From NCBI RefSeq assembly GCF_030345695.1, contig NZ_JAUASV010000003.1:124001-188000 (forward strand): 64,000 nucleotides of DNA, in the 5' to 3' direction. Positions 1 to 8,234 of this stretch are shown one piece after another. The stretch is from Galbitalea sp. SE-J8. Lineage in GTDB: Bacteria; Actinomycetota; Actinomycetes; Actinomycetales; Microbacteriaceae. The translations under genes and the position numbers were made by a program. Under the pieces are notes generated by a model. It was not told the DNA's origin. It was given only the letters and a program-made list of their open reading frames with translations, and did no database searches. How positions within the stretch are numbered: the first letter of the stretch is position 1; each line of letters starts with the position of its first letter.

Positions 1-2
1 CG

Positions 3-581
3 CTCGGCTGCATCGTGGCCGGACTCGAGGCGGGCACGGATGCGGGCGTGCTCAGCGAGCGTGACGCCACGCTCGCGGCGGTCGACGGCATCCGTGCCCT
101 GATGGAGTCCGACGGGCGCGCGAGCGGCCACCTGACCAAGTGGATCGGCACCGCGGAGGTCGACGGCAGCCTGGCCGCGATCGTCGCCCCGCTCGCCGTC
201 TTCCCGGCCGGGTCGCCCATCGGGTCGGCCACCGTCGACGAGGTGCTGGCGTCGCTCGAGGTCGGCGGCGGGGTGTACCGGTTCCGCGCCGACACGTACT
301 TCGGCGGTGGCCGCTGGCCGCTGCTCAGCTGCTTCCTGGGGCTCGCGCTGAACGCGCGCGGCGACCGGGCGGGCGCGCTTCGCCTGCTCGAGTGGTCGGC
401 CGGAACCGCGGATGCCGCGGGCGACCTCCCCGAGCAGGTCACGGACCTCGCGCTCGACCCCGGTCGCGAGGAGGAGTGGACGCGGCGATGGGGTCCGGTC
501 GCGCGCCCGCTGCTCTGGAGCCACGCGATGTACGTGCGCCTCGCCGTCGAGCTCGGCATCAGCGCGGGGGTGTCCGCGTGA
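3..581 (+). CDS. C-terminal part of GH15-like glucosidase (cut by window edge)
   Basis: Open from the window edge in one frame to a TGA at 579-581, about 192 residues visible. The segment YFGGGRWPLLSCFLGLA, followed by GDLPEQV and a GPVARPLLWSHAMYVRLA-like end, resembles the last helices of the (alpha/alpha)6 barrel of glycoside hydrolase family 15 (glucoamylase/glucodextranase type), where the E of the LPEQ motif is the usual catalytic base. The N-terminus lies outside the window, so the substrate is unknown. The stop overlaps the GTG of the next gene by 4 bp, so it is probably translationally coupled to the GH31 enzyme in an alpha-glucoside operon. An internal ATG-like start at 15 is not the real start. 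Confidence 0.75.
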   Translation, partial: LGCIVAGLEAGTDAGVLSERDATLAAVDGIRALMESDGRASGHLTKWIGTAEVDGSLAAIVAPLAVFPAGSPIGSATVDEVLASLEVGGGVYRFRADTYFGGGRWPLLSCFLGLALNARGDRAGALRLLEWSAGTADAAGDLPEQVTDLALDPGREEEWTRRWGPVARPLLWSHAMYVRLAVELGISAGVSA

Positions 582-2773
582 TCCGGCACCGCCCGTTCGG
601 ATCCGGTCACCCGTACTCCGTCGACACGGAGCAGCGCTCGCCGGTCGACCCGGTGGCGGGCGAGCCGCTCACGCTCGGCGTGCGCGCGAGCGCCGACGTC
701 GAGCGCGTCGACCTCGAGCTCGACGGGCCCGGCGGCATCCGCACCGTGCCCCTCGCTCGCGTGGCGCGCACGTCGCGCGGGCAGACCGTCGACGGCGGGC
801 ACCTCGCCTCCGCCCAGGCGCGCCTGGCCCGGGCCGCGGGCGGCTGGAGCGTCACCCTCGACGGACTCGTCGCGGGCGAGCGCCACCGCTACCGCTTCCG
901 CACCGACGGCAGCGTGTCCCGCTGGTTCCCGTTCACGGTCTCGGCGTGGCGGGATGCGGACGGGATCGTCGGGGGCGCGCTGCCCGGCACGACGACCGCG
1001 CTCGACGACGGCGACCGCATCCGTCGCGTGCGCTTCGCGCTGCCGCTCGCCCCGGGGGAGCACGTCACCGGGTTCGGCGAGCGCTACGACGCGCTCGACC
1101 ACCGCGGCACCGAGCTCGACTCGGTCGTCTTCGAGCAGTACAAGAGCCAGGGCGCCGAGCGCAAGACGTACCTGCCGATGCCGTTCGCGCACGTGGTCGG
1201 CGGTCGCGGCTGGGGCTTCCACGTGCGCACCAGCCGCCGGGTCTGGTTCGACATCGGGGCGACCGACGGCGACCGACTGTGGATCGAGAGCGAGGTCGAC
1301 GCCCCGAGCGACGCGACCACCGCGCTCGAGGTGGGCGTCTACGAGGGCGCGCCGCGCGAGGTGCTCGACGCGTTCCTCGCCGAGGTCGGCCGCCCGCGGG
1401 AGCTGCCCGACTGGGTGTTCCGGCTCTGGGGCAGCGCGAACGAGTGGAACACGCAGGCCGCCGTCATGGAGCAGGTCGCGCTGCACCGCGAGCACGACAT
1501 CCCGGTCGGCTCGATCGTCATCGAGGCGTGGAGCGACGAGAGCACGTTCACGGCGTTCCGGGATGCGCGCTACGCGGTCACCGAGGACGGCGCACCGCAC
1601 CGCCTCGCCGACTTCGAGTTCGGCGAGGCGTGGCCCGACCCGAAGGGCATGGTGGATGACCTGCACGGCCAGGACATCCGAGTGCACCTGTGGCAGATCC
1701 CGCTCATCAAGACGCGGCCGCACCCCCGCGGGCAGGCGGCGGCGGACGCCCGCGCCGCGATCGCGGAGAACGTGCTCGTGCGCGAGGTCGCGCCCGACGG
1801 CACGCTGCGCCCGTACCGCAACCGCGGCTGGTGGTTCCCGCTCGGGCTCATGCCCGACCTCACGGATGGGCGGGCGGCGCGCTGGTGGACCGAGAAGCGC
1901 CGCTACCTCGTCGAGGAGGTCGGCATCGACGGCTTCAAGACCGACGGCGGCGAGCACGCCTGGGGCCGCGACCTGCGCTACCTCGACGGCCGGCGAGGCG
2001 ACGAGGTGAACGGCCTGTTCCCGGTGCACTACGCGAAGGCCTACGGCGACCTGCTCGAGTCGGCCGGCCGCGCGCCCGTCACGTTCAGCCGCGCCGGGTT
2101 CGCCGGGAGCCAGGCGCACGGCGCGTTCTGGGCCGGGGACGAGAACTCGACCTGGGACGCGTTCCGCTGGTCGCTCTACGCCGGGCTCTCCGCGGCATCC
2201 AGCGGCATCGTCTACTGGGGCTGGGACTTCGGCGGCTTCTCCGGCGAGGTGCCGACGGCCGAGCTCTACCTGCGCTCGGCGGCCGCGGCCGCGTTCGTGC
2301 CGATCATGCAGTACCACGCCGAGTACAACCACCACCGCACGCCCTCCGGTCAGCGCACGCCGTGGAACATCCAGGAGCGCTCCGGCGACGACCGTGTGAT
2401 CCCGGTCTTCCGGCGCTTCGTGCACCTGCGCGAACGGCTGCTGCCCTACCTCCGGGAGTCGGCGGCGCGCACGATCGCGACCTCGGCGCCGCTCATGCGC
2501 CCGCTCTACTTCGATCACCCGGACGACCCGGAGGTCTGGCGGCGGCCGCTGCAGTGGACGCTCGGCGACGACCTGCTCGTCGCGCCGGTCGTCGACGAGG
2601 GCGCGACGACCTGGACGAGCTACCTGCCGGAGGGCTCGTGGGTGGACGCGTGGACCGGCGCGCACGTCGGCTCCGGGCTCGTGGAGCGCGACGTGCCGCT
2701 CGACGTGATCCCGGTCTACCTGCGCGCGGACGCGTGGCGGCGATGGGGTTCCGCGTTCTCGACGCTTCCCTAG
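578..2773 (+). CDS. Glycoside hydrolase family 31 alpha-glycosidase
   Basis: A 731-residue protein starting at a GTG in a GTGA overlap with the upstream GH15-like gene. The open frame extends further upstream, but that part is a shadow of the previous gene. GH31 marks are clear: GIDGFKTDGGEHAWG with Asp456 as the expected nucleophile, then FWAGDENSTWDAFRWSL with the acid/base Asp, and an N-terminal beta-sandwich (about residues 1-260) before the TIM barrel. GH31 covers alpha-glucosidases, alpha-xylosidases and related enzymes; the exact substrate cannot be told here. No signal peptide is seen, so it is probably cytoplasmic and acts on imported oligosaccharides together with the GH15-like partner. 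The stop overlaps the stop of the convergent next gene by 4 bp. Confidence 0.9.
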   Translation: MIRHRPFGSGHPYSVDTEQRSPVDPVAGEPLTLGVRASADVERVDLELDGPGGIRTVPLARVARTSRGQTVDGGHLASAQARLARAAGGWSVTLDGLVAGERHRYRFRTDGSVSRWFPFTVSAWRDADGIVGGALPGTTTALDDGDRIRRVRFALPLAPGEHVTGFGERYDALDHRGTELDSVVFEQYKSQGAERKTYLPMPFAHVVGGRGWGFHVRTSRRVWFDIGATDGDRLWIESEVDAPSDATTALEVGVYEGAPREVLDAFLAEVGRPRELPDWVFRLWGSANEWNTQAAVMEQVALHREHDIPVGSIVIEAWSDESTFTAFRDARYAVTEDGAPHRLADFEFGEAWPDPKGMVDDLHGQDIRVHLWQIPLIKTRPHPRGQAAADARAAIAENVLVREVAPDGTLRPYRNRGWWFPLGLMPDLTDGRAARWWTEKRRYLVEEVGIDGFKTDGGEHAWGRDLRYLDGRRGDEVNGLFPVHYAKAYGDLLESAGRAPVTFSRAGFAGSQAHGAFWAGDENSTWDAFRWSLYAGLSAASSGIVYWGWDFGGFSGEVPTAELYLRSAAAAAFVPIMQYHAEYNHHRTPSGQRTPWNIQERSGDDRVIPVFRRFVHLRERLLPYLRESAARTIATSAPLMRPLYFDHPDDPEVWRRPLQWTLGDDLLVAPVVDEGATTWTSYLPEGSWVDAWTGAHVGSGLVERDVPLDVIPVYLRADAWRRWGSAFSTLP

Positions 2774-3321
2774 CCGCGCAGCGCCACCGCCCGCGCCAGC
2801 CAGCGCGCGTAGTGCGTCCACGGGTCGACGCCGCCCGCGAGGTCGGCGGCGTGGGCGAGCAGCTCGCGGGTCGCGGCGAACCACTCGCTCGTGCCGAGTC
2901 GCGCGCTCGCGAACTCGGCGTGCCGGCGCTGCTCGAGCGCCCGCGCGCCGCGTTCGAAGGCGAGCAGCTCGTCGACCGGGAGCACTGCGAGGCGCTGTCT
3001 CGGGTTCGCCGAGGTGCCGATCTTCACCCGGTCGCCGAAGCGCACGTAGTAGACGACGTCGATGCGCGGCGGCGGGAGGTCGGCGTCGGGCACGTCGCCG
3101 TAGACCCAGCCGCAGTCGGCGCACACCGCGCCGGACGGATAACGGATGCCGACCCGCCCGCCGCACAGCAGGCACGGCGACGGCAGCAGATCGGCCGCGC
3201 CGGCGGCCGCGCCGACGTGGTCGTGCACCGCGATCGCGTGCAGCGCGCACAGCGGCACGGGGGAGCCGGCATCCGCTCGCGCGTCGCACCCGGGGGCGAC
3301 GCAGCGCTCATCCGGTGGCAT
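2770..3321 (-). CDS. GIY-YIG-like (T5orf172/Mug113-type) nuclease-fold protein with Cys clusters
   Basis: A 183-residue protein. The second half has VVYYVRFGDRVKIGTSANPRQRL, an invariant-type Glu in ALEQRRHAEF and a GTSEWF motif, the pattern of the GIY-YIG superfamily T5orf172/Mug113 branch. The N-terminal 75 residues carry three Cys pairs (CVAPGCD, PLCALH, CLLCGG...CADCG) that look like one or two zinc sites. Members of this branch are found in phage and bacterial genomes, and most lack assigned roles. It sits alone between convergent GH31 and the tetR gene, 9 bp downstream of the tetR stop on the same strand. Nuclease activity is inferred from fold only. Confidence 0.7.
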   Translation of the reverse strand: MPPDERCVAPGCDARADAGSPVPLCALHAIAVHDHVGAAAGAADLLPSPCLLCGGRVGIRYPSGAVCADCGWVYGDVPDADLPPPRIDVVYYVRFGDRVKIGTSANPRQRLAVLPVDELLAFERGARALEQRRHAEFASARLGTSEWFAATRELLAHAADLAGGVDPWTHYARWLARAVALRG

Positions 3322-3330
3322 CCCGCCACG

Positions 3331-3909
3331 CTATTCCCGGGGACCGACGCCCGGCGCGAGACGCGTGGCCGCCTCGCGCAGCTGGTCGGCGACGAGCTCG
3401 AACGGCTCCGTGCTCCGCTCGGCCCGGGCGATCACGACGGCGCCCTCGCACGCCGCCACGAGCGTCGCCGCGAAGCGGGCCGCCGCCGCGGCATCCGCAC
3501 CGCCGTCCTCGAGCAGTTCGGCGATCCGGGCGCGCCAGGACCGGAACGCCCGGGCGGCGTGGTCGAGCACGGCGGTCGAGTCGGTCGCGACGGTGACGGC
3601 GAGCACGGCGCAGCCCGCGCGCAGCTCGGAGCGATCGAGCACCGCGCGCCACACCGCGAGGAAGCGCTCGGTGATCTCGAGCGGCGGCCGGCCGGCGACC
3701 GCGTCGAGCACGGATGCGGCGCGCGCGCCCGCGGCATCGACGGCCGCGTTCACGAGCTGGTCCTTGCCCTCCGGGAAGTGGTGGTAGATCGACCCGCGCG
3801 GCGCTCCCGCGTGCTCGACGACGTCGCGGAACGCGGTGCCCTGCAGGCCGCGCATCGCGAGCAGCGTGATCGTGCTGTCGATCATCCGGTCCTTCGTGGT
3901 GCCCGCCAC
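3331..3909 (-). CDS. TetR/AcrR family transcriptional regulator
   Basis: 192 residues from GTG at 3909. This start is preferred over upstream in-frame ATGs because it has a purine-rich GGGGAAGAAG site just ahead and begins where TetR proteins usually begin. The N-terminal HTH reads TTKDRMIDSTITLLAMRG, then GTAFRDVVEHAGAPRGSIYHHFPEGKDQL, the classic TetR DNA-binding domain with the SIYHHF recognition helix. The C-terminal ligand/dimer domain is like the LmrA/YxaF subfamily (SELRAGCAV...). It is divergent from the tautomerase gene at 4004, with inverted repeats in between that are likely its operator, so it probably represses itself and that gene. Confidence 0.88.
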   Translation of the reverse strand: MAGTTKDRMIDSTITLLAMRGLQGTAFRDVVEHAGAPRGSIYHHFPEGKDQLVNAAVDAAGARAASVLDAVAGRPPLEITERFLAVWRAVLDRSELRAGCAVLAVTVATDSTAVLDHAARAFRSWRARIAELLEDGGADAAAAARFAATLVAACEGAVVIARAERSTEPFELVADQLREAATRLAPGVGPRE

Positions 3910-3927
3910 CGCTTCTTCCCCTCGGTC

Positions 3928-3975
3928 TTGACTATGACGCTCAGCATAGCGATCATGGCTATGACAAACGTCATA
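3928..3975 (+). promoter_or_regulatory. Putative promoter and TetR operator between tetR and tautomerase gene
   Basis: TTGACT at 3928-3933 and GATCAT at 3951-3956 are 17 bp apart and resemble a sigma-A promoter reading towards the tautomerase gene. Two inverted repeats overlie it: CTATG/CATAG at 3932-3936 and 3945-3949, and TATGAC-aaac-GTCATA at 3960-3975. The placement between divergent genes with one regulator suggests the TetR protein binds here. Sequence-based inference only. Confidence 0.5.
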
Positions 3976-4003
3976 ATCATCGAGCCGCACCTGGAGCGCA
4001 GCC

Positions 4004-4432
4004 ATGCCCATGATCGACATCACCGTTCCCGTCGGCCTCATCGCCGATCCGCACGCCCTCGCGACGGCCGCCGCCGCGACCGTCATGCGCATCGAGCGGG
4101 TGCCCGGCATCGCAATGTTCCGGTCGAACACGGCCGCGTTCGTGCACGAGCTGCCGGCCGCCGCGATCGCCGACGTCGACGGATCGAGCGCGCACGCGCG
4201 CGTGCAGGTGCTCACGAACGCGGGCGCCCTCGACCGCGATCAGCAGCTCGCCGTCGTCGCCGAGCTCTCCCGCCTGGTCGCCGATGCGGCGGGCGACCCC
4301 GACCTCGTGCGGCGCACCTGGGTGCTGCTCACCGAGGCGGTGCCGGGGGGCTGGGGGCTGTGGGGCCACGCGCACACCAACGACGAGATCGTGGCGGCGG
4401 CGCGCGCCGAGATCGCGGCCGCGGCGGGCTGA
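4004..4432 (+). CDS. Tautomerase-superfamily protein
   Basis: 142 residues. The protein begins MPMIDITVPVG, so removal of Met exposes an N-terminal Pro, the general base of the tautomerase/MIF superfamily. The end, RRTWVLLTEAVPGGWGLWGHAHTNDEI, matches long actinobacterial tautomerase-like proteins, which are about twice the length of a 4-oxalocrotonate tautomerase monomer and probably hold two beta-alpha-beta units. The substrate is unknown. Divergent from a TetR gene with operator-like repeats between, so likely induced by a small-molecule ligand of that regulator. Confidence 0.8.
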   Translation: MPMIDITVPVGLIADPHALATAAAATVMRIERVPGIAMFRSNTAAFVHELPAAAIADVDGSSAHARVQVLTNAGALDRDQQLAVVAELSRLVADAAGDPDLVRRTWVLLTEAVPGGWGLWGHAHTNDEIVAAARAEIAAAAG

Positions 4433-4568
4433 TCGGCCGGGCCGCGACCCGGCACGGGGGCGCGAGATAACGAAACCTTGAGAAATCCGGCGCCGATGCT
4501 TGCGGTCCGGGCCGGTCTGTCGCTAACGTCGAATCGAGCGAGGATGTCTCACTCGAACGGGGGGTGAC

Positions 4569-4874
4569 GTGGGTTCGATCTTCCGCCGCCGCACGCCGGC
4601 GCGCACGACGCCGAGTGCTGAGCTGCACGACGCTCTCCTGCTCGCGCGCACGAGCTTCGAGCGGGCGCACACCATGCCCACGCCGATGCAGCGCGACCTC
4701 GTCTCTGCGGCCCTCGACACGCTCTCCGACGTCGCGCGGCGCGCGGTGATCGCGGGGGAGGGCGAGCAGGCGCTCGCGATCGTCGACCGGTTCCCCGGGC
4801 CCGAGACGGATGCCGTGGCCGGCATCCCGTGGCACGACGTCGTCGACGCGGCGCGCGCGGAGCTCATCGCCTGA
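4569..4874 (+). CDS. Hypothetical protein, 101 aa
   Basis: I do not recognise a family. The start GTG at 4569 follows a strong GGGGGGTGA purine run. The product is mostly helical in appearance (SAELHDALLLARTSFERAH...) with acidic and alanine-rich stretches, and no signal peptide, membrane segment or Cys. Its last 11 bp overlap the 3' end of the convergent DUF4349 gene. The 136-bp gap upstream holds no other gene. Good codon structure and the ribosome site support a real gene. Confidence 0.6.
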   Translation: MGSIFRRRTPARTTPSAELHDALLLARTSFERAHTMPTPMQRDLVSAALDTLSDVARRAVIAGEGEQALAIVDRFPGPETDAVAGIPWHDVVDAARAELIA

Positions 4875-5868
4875 TCGTCGTCCCCGGCGCCTCGTCCGCG
4901 GCGTCGTCCGCGTCGTCGCCGGCCGCGTCGGCGGGCTCCTCGCCGGAGTCGTCGGCGGCATCCGCGGCCGGACGCCGGCGAGCGCGCGAGCGCCCTCGGC
5001 CCCGCACGACCGCGAGCACGACGCCCGCGAGCACGGCGAGGAAGGCGAGCCACGGCAGGGCGGCGCCGAGCACGACCAGCGCGCCGGCGAGGAAGGCGAC
5101 GAACGCGCCCCAGCCGCCCGCGAGGCCGTCGAGGAACGTGCTCGGGGCGTCGACCGGCGCGTTCTCGACGGCGACCAGGGAGATGTCGACGGTCGCCATC
5201 GAGACCTGGTCGGCGTAGTAGCGCTGCTGCGCCTGCATGCTCTCGAGGTCCGCCTGGCGCTGCTGCAGCGCGTTCTCGATCGCGATGAGGTCCTTCGTGC
5301 TGCCGGCCGCGCCGAGCAGGGCGAGCAGCCGGTCGACCGACGTGCGCGCGGCGGTGATGCGCGCGTCGAGATCCTGCACGGTCTGGGTGACGTCGGAGTC
5401 GCTCAGTGACACCCGCTCGACCTCGCCGAGCGCCTCGAGCGCGTCCATCGTCGGGGTGAGCCGGTCCGACGGGATGCGCACCGTGAGCGTCGCCCCGCCC
5501 GGGTCGCCGTCCGTCGGCGCGGTCACGGTGCGCGCGTCGACCCGGCCGCCCGCGGACTCGACGATCCGCGTGGCATCGGCCGCGGCATCCGCGGGGTCGT
5601 CGACCGTGAGGGTCGCGGTGCCGGTCGTGACGACCTGCCGGTCGGCGGGGGAGAAGGCCACCCCGCCGGAGTCGTCGCCGCCGGAGTCGCCCCCGGCGCC
5701 ACCGTCGGCGGCGGCATCCGCGACGCCCGCGCCCGGAACCGCGACCTCGGGGGCCTGACCGACGTCGTAGTCCGAGCGCGAGCTCGACACGCCCGATCCG
5801 GCGGAGCAGCCGGCGAGGGCGAGAGCGACGAGGAGCAGCACGGAAGCGGGGAGGGCGCGCGCGATCAT
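4864..5868 (-). CDS. DUF4349 domain lipoprotein
   Basis: 334 residues starting at ATG 5868; the frame is open further upstream but that part is a shadow. It has a lipoprotein signal, ALPASVLLLVALALAGCS, with the lipobox Cys around residue 20, then a Ser/Asp/Gly-rich linker. The DUF4349 domain follows (about residues 75-250): RQVVTTGTATLTVDDP, GGATLTVRIPSDRL, VQDLDARITAARTSVDRLLALL and a coiled-coil IENALQQRQADLESMQAQQRYYADQV, ending in STVDISL-like strands. A C-terminal transmembrane segment (AFVAFLAGALVVLGAALPWLAF) is followed by a basic then acidic cytoplasmic tail. The family is widespread in actinobacteria and its role is not established. Confidence 0.85.
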   Translation of the reverse strand: MIARALPASVLLLVALALAGCSAGSGVSSSRSDYDVGQAPEVAVPGAGVADAAADGGAGGDSGGDDSGGVAFSPADRQVVTTGTATLTVDDPADAAADATRIVESAGGRVDARTVTAPTDGDPGGATLTVRIPSDRLTPTMDALEALGEVERVSLSDSDVTQTVQDLDARITAARTSVDRLLALLGAAGSTKDLIAIENALQQRQADLESMQAQQRYYADQVSMATVDISLVAVENAPVDAPSTFLDGLAGGWGAFVAFLAGALVVLGAALPWLAFLAVLAGVVLAVVRGRGRSRARRRPAADAADDSGEEPADAAGDDADDAADEAPGTTIRR

Positions 5869-6048
5869 GGCGCCCACGGTAGGCGGCGGGGGATCGCGCG
5901 CGACAGCCAACGTTCCCGGCCTCTCGTTCGTCACGCTCGCGCCGCCGCGCGGCCCCCGGCTGGGCGCGCGCTGGGCACTCGTCGCGCGCCGTGCCCGGTG
6001 CCGCGCGACCGGCGTAGCGTCGCGACGAACGGACGAGAGGAGACCGGT

Positions 6049-6243
6049 ATGGGTATCGGAGACAACCTGAAGGACGCGGCGGAGGCCACCGGCAAGCGCA
6101 TCGGCGAGGCGGTGGACGACGCCAAGGAACGCGTCAGCGACCGGGTCGACGAGGCGAAGGCCGACAGCGACGTCAGGCGCGCGGAGGCCGAGCGCGACGC
6201 GACCAAGGCCAAGAACGAATACAAGGAGAAGCTGCGCGATTGA
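6049..6243 (+). CDS. Small charged CsbD/LEA-like stress protein
   Basis: 64 residues from ATG 6049, with a good GAGAGGAGA ribosome site at 6035-6043. The open frame runs 51 bp further upstream but lacks a site there. The protein, MGIGDNLKDAAEATGKRIG..., is all helix-forming charged residues with repeats of Asp-Glu-Ala-Lys, resembling CsbD-like and YtxH/LEA-like small stress proteins of actinobacteria. No Cys, no membrane segment. Followed by a strong hairpin terminator at 6260-6295, so it is a single-gene unit. Confidence 0.7.
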   Translation: MGIGDNLKDAAEATGKRIGEAVDDAKERVSDRVDEAKADSDVRRAEAERDATKAKNEYKEKLRD

Positions 6244-6259
6244 GCGCGGCGCCCTCACC

Positions 6260-6295
6260 ACGGATGCGGCGGTCGACGGTGACCGCCGCATCCGT
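6260..6295 (+). terminator. Rho-independent-type terminator
   Basis: Perfect 15-bp inverted repeat: ACGGATGCGGCGGTC at 6260-6274, its complement at 6281-6295, and a 6-nt loop. It is followed by CTGTC rather than a run of T, as usual in high-GC actinobacteria. It lies 16 bp after the stop of the small stress protein gene. Confidence 0.8.
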
Positions 6296-6345
6296 CTGTC
6301 CGGGCCGGGCCCCGGGCGCGCGATAGCGCGCAATAGGCTGAGCCC

Positions 6346-7332
6346 ATGGAGACGCGCAGCAGCGAGCGCCTCGACGCGCAGCTCTCGGTCATCGGTCTCG
6401 GCACCTGGCAGCTCGGCGCCGACTGGGGTGCGGTGAGCGAGCGCGACGCGGATGCCGTGCTCGACGCCGCCGTCGAGTCGGGCGTCACCCTGTTCGACAC
6501 CGCCGACGTCTACGGTGACGGCCGCAGCGAGCGGATCATCGGCAACTACCTCGCGCGTCACCGCGACGCGGGCGTCACGGTCGCCACGAAGATGGGCCGT
6601 CGCGGCCCGCAGGAGCCGGACGAGTTCACGCTCGAGAACTTCCGCGCGTGGATCGACCGCTCCCGCGACAACCTGCTCACCGACACGCTCGACCTCGTGC
6701 AGCTGCACTGCCCGCCGACGATCGTGTTCGACCGCGATCAGGTCTACGACGACCTCGACACCCTCGTCGACGAGGGCGTCATCGCCGCCTACGGCGTGAG
6801 CGTCGAGACGGTCGACGAGGCCCTCACCGCGATCGAGATGCCGAACGTCGCGAGCGTGCAGATCATCGTGAACGCGTTCCGGCTCAAGCCCGTCTCGGCC
6901 GTGCTGCCGGTGGCCGCGCGCGAGGGCGTGGCGGTGCTCGCGCGCGTGCCGCTCGCCTCGGGACTGCTCAGCGGGCGCTACGGTCTCGACACGGTCTTCG
7001 CGCCGGACGACCACCGCAGCTACAACCGGGACGGCTCGGCGTTCGACGTCGGCGAGACCTTCTCCGGCGTCGACTACGCGACCGGCGTCGAGGCCGCCCG
7101 GGAGTTCGCGGCGCTCGCCCGCGAGCACGAGCTCGAGCCGGCGACCGCAGCGCTCGCCTGGCTCGTGCAGCTCGAGGGGCTCACGAGCGCGATCCCGGGC
7201 GCGCGCACGCCCGAGCAGGCGCGCGCGAACGCGACCGCGGCATCCGTCGGTCCGCTGCCAGGGTCGTTCACCCTCGGCGTGCGCGACATCTACGACCGGC
7301 TGCTCCGCGCTGCCGTGCACGGCCGCTGGTGA
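6346..7332 (+). CDS. Aldo/keto reductase (AKR superfamily)
   Basis: 328 residues. AKR signatures in order: SVIGLGTWQLGADW near the N-terminus, TLFDTADVYGDGRSERIIGNYL with catalytic Asp and Tyr, KMGRRG for the catalytic Lys region, and DTLDLVQLHCPP. The C-terminal cofactor loop reads GLTSAIPGARTPEQARANA. These are typical of the NADP-dependent YajO/Tas-like branch. Substrate unknown. Promoter region 6296-6345 is short. Its 3' end faces the hydrolase gene on the other strand, 13 bp away. Confidence 0.9.
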   Translation: METRSSERLDAQLSVIGLGTWQLGADWGAVSERDADAVLDAAVESGVTLFDTADVYGDGRSERIIGNYLARHRDAGVTVATKMGRRGPQEPDEFTLENFRAWIDRSRDNLLTDTLDLVQLHCPPTIVFDRDQVYDDLDTLVDEGVIAAYGVSVETVDEALTAIEMPNVASVQIIVNAFRLKPVSAVLPVAAREGVAVLARVPLASGLLSGRYGLDTVFAPDDHRSYNRDGSAFDVGETFSGVDYATGVEAAREFAALAREHELEPATAALAWLVQLEGLTSAIPGARTPEQARANATAASVGPLPGSFTLGVRDIYDRLLRAAVHGRW

Positions 7333-7345
7333 GCCGCGCCGCGCG

Positions 7346-8125
7346 CTAGTCGGCGAGCCAGGAGCGGATGACCGCGAGCGTCTCGTCGAAGCGGTCGCGG
7401 TGCACGGAGTGGCCGGCGCCGGGCACGCGCCGCACGCTCACGCGCGGGTTCGCCGCCGTCACGACCCGCTCCGTGGCGACCGGGAACGTGGTGTAGACGG
7501 CGGGGTCGGCGCCGATCACGAGCGTCGGGACGGGCAGTGCGATCGCGCGGTCGACGATGTCCCAGGGGTGGTTGTCGGCGAACGAGCCCTCGACGGTCGC
7601 GCGCGCGACGCGCCGGGCGGCAGCGTGCTTCGCGGCGATGTCGTCCGGATGCCAGTGCGGGCGCGCCGCGGCGATCGACTCGAGCGTGTCGTCGAGCTCG
7701 TCGAGCTGGGCCTCGCGCACGCCGTCGAACTCCCCGGGCTCGATGCGCAGCACGGGGTCGAGCAGCACGAGGCGCCGGGCGATGCGCCCGGTCGCGGCGA
7801 CGACGGCGATCGCTGCGCCGAGCGAGTGCCCGACGAGGAGGTCCCACGGGCCGGCGGGCAGGTCGGCGGCGTAGGCCGCGAGGCGGTGGTCCTCGGTGCG
7901 CGGCGCCGTGCCGTGCCCGCGCAGGTCGACCGCGGTGACCGCGTAGCCGAGGTCGGCGAGCGACGCCCCGACGCGCCACCAGGTGCCGCCGTCGCCGTTG
8001 ATGCCGTGCAGCAGCAGGGCGCGCGGCGCGGACGCGGGCGACGATGCGGGCGACGATGCGGGCGACGATGCGGGATGCCAGTGCCGCTCGGGCAGCGCGA
8101 CGGGAGCGGGGGCGGGCCGGGCCAT
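7346..8125 (-). CDS. Alpha/beta-fold hydrolase
   Basis: 259 residues. The alpha/beta hydrolase core is plain: oxyanion region LLLHGINGDGGTWW, nucleophile elbow GHSLG, catalytic Asp near TLVIGADP and His in PGAGHSVHRD. An unusual SSPASSPASSPAS stretch near residue 20 is encoded by a 12-bp tandem repeat (about 8036-8072), which probably varies in copy number between strains. The enzyme is likely soluble. Substrate not predictable. Confidence 0.87.
   Translation of the reverse strand: MARPAPAPVALPERHWHPASSPASSPASSPASAPRALLLHGINGDGGTWWRVGASLADLGYAVTAVDLRGHGTAPRTEDHRLAAYAADLPAGPWDLLVGHSLGAAIAVVAATGRIARRLVLLDPVLRIEPGEFDGVREAQLDELDDTLESIAAARPHWHPDDIAAKHAAARRVARATVEGSFADNHPWDIVDRAIALPVPTLVIGADPAVYTTFPVATERVVTAANPRVSVRRVPGAGHSVHRDRFDETLAVIRSWLAD
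8036..8072. repeat. 12-bp tandem repeat inside hydrolase gene
   Basis: The unit GCGGGCGACGAT is repeated three times in a row and encodes a Ser-Pro-Ala-Ser ladder in the N-terminal segment of the hydrolase. Because the unit is a multiple of three, copy-number change would keep the frame. Confidence 0.85.
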
Positions 8126-8204
8126 GGCGTCACGCTAGCGGCGGGGCGGCATCCGCAGGTCGCGCGTGACGCCGGATGGCGGGAATCGTGCGCGGCCCGG
8201 CGGC

Positions 8205-8226
8205 GGTGACGCGTCACCTATATAGT
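8205..8226 (+). promoter_or_regulatory. Palindrome and -10 element for probable leaderless FMN-reductase mRNA
   Basis: A perfect 14-bp palindrome GGTGACGCGTCACC at 8205-8218 sits directly upstream of a -10 box TATAGT at 8221-8226. Transcription would start near 8233, at the GTG at 8235, and no ribosome site is present, so the mRNA is probably leaderless. The palindrome lies where a repressor or activator would bind. Confidence 0.5.
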
Positions 8227-8234
8227 TGCCTCTC

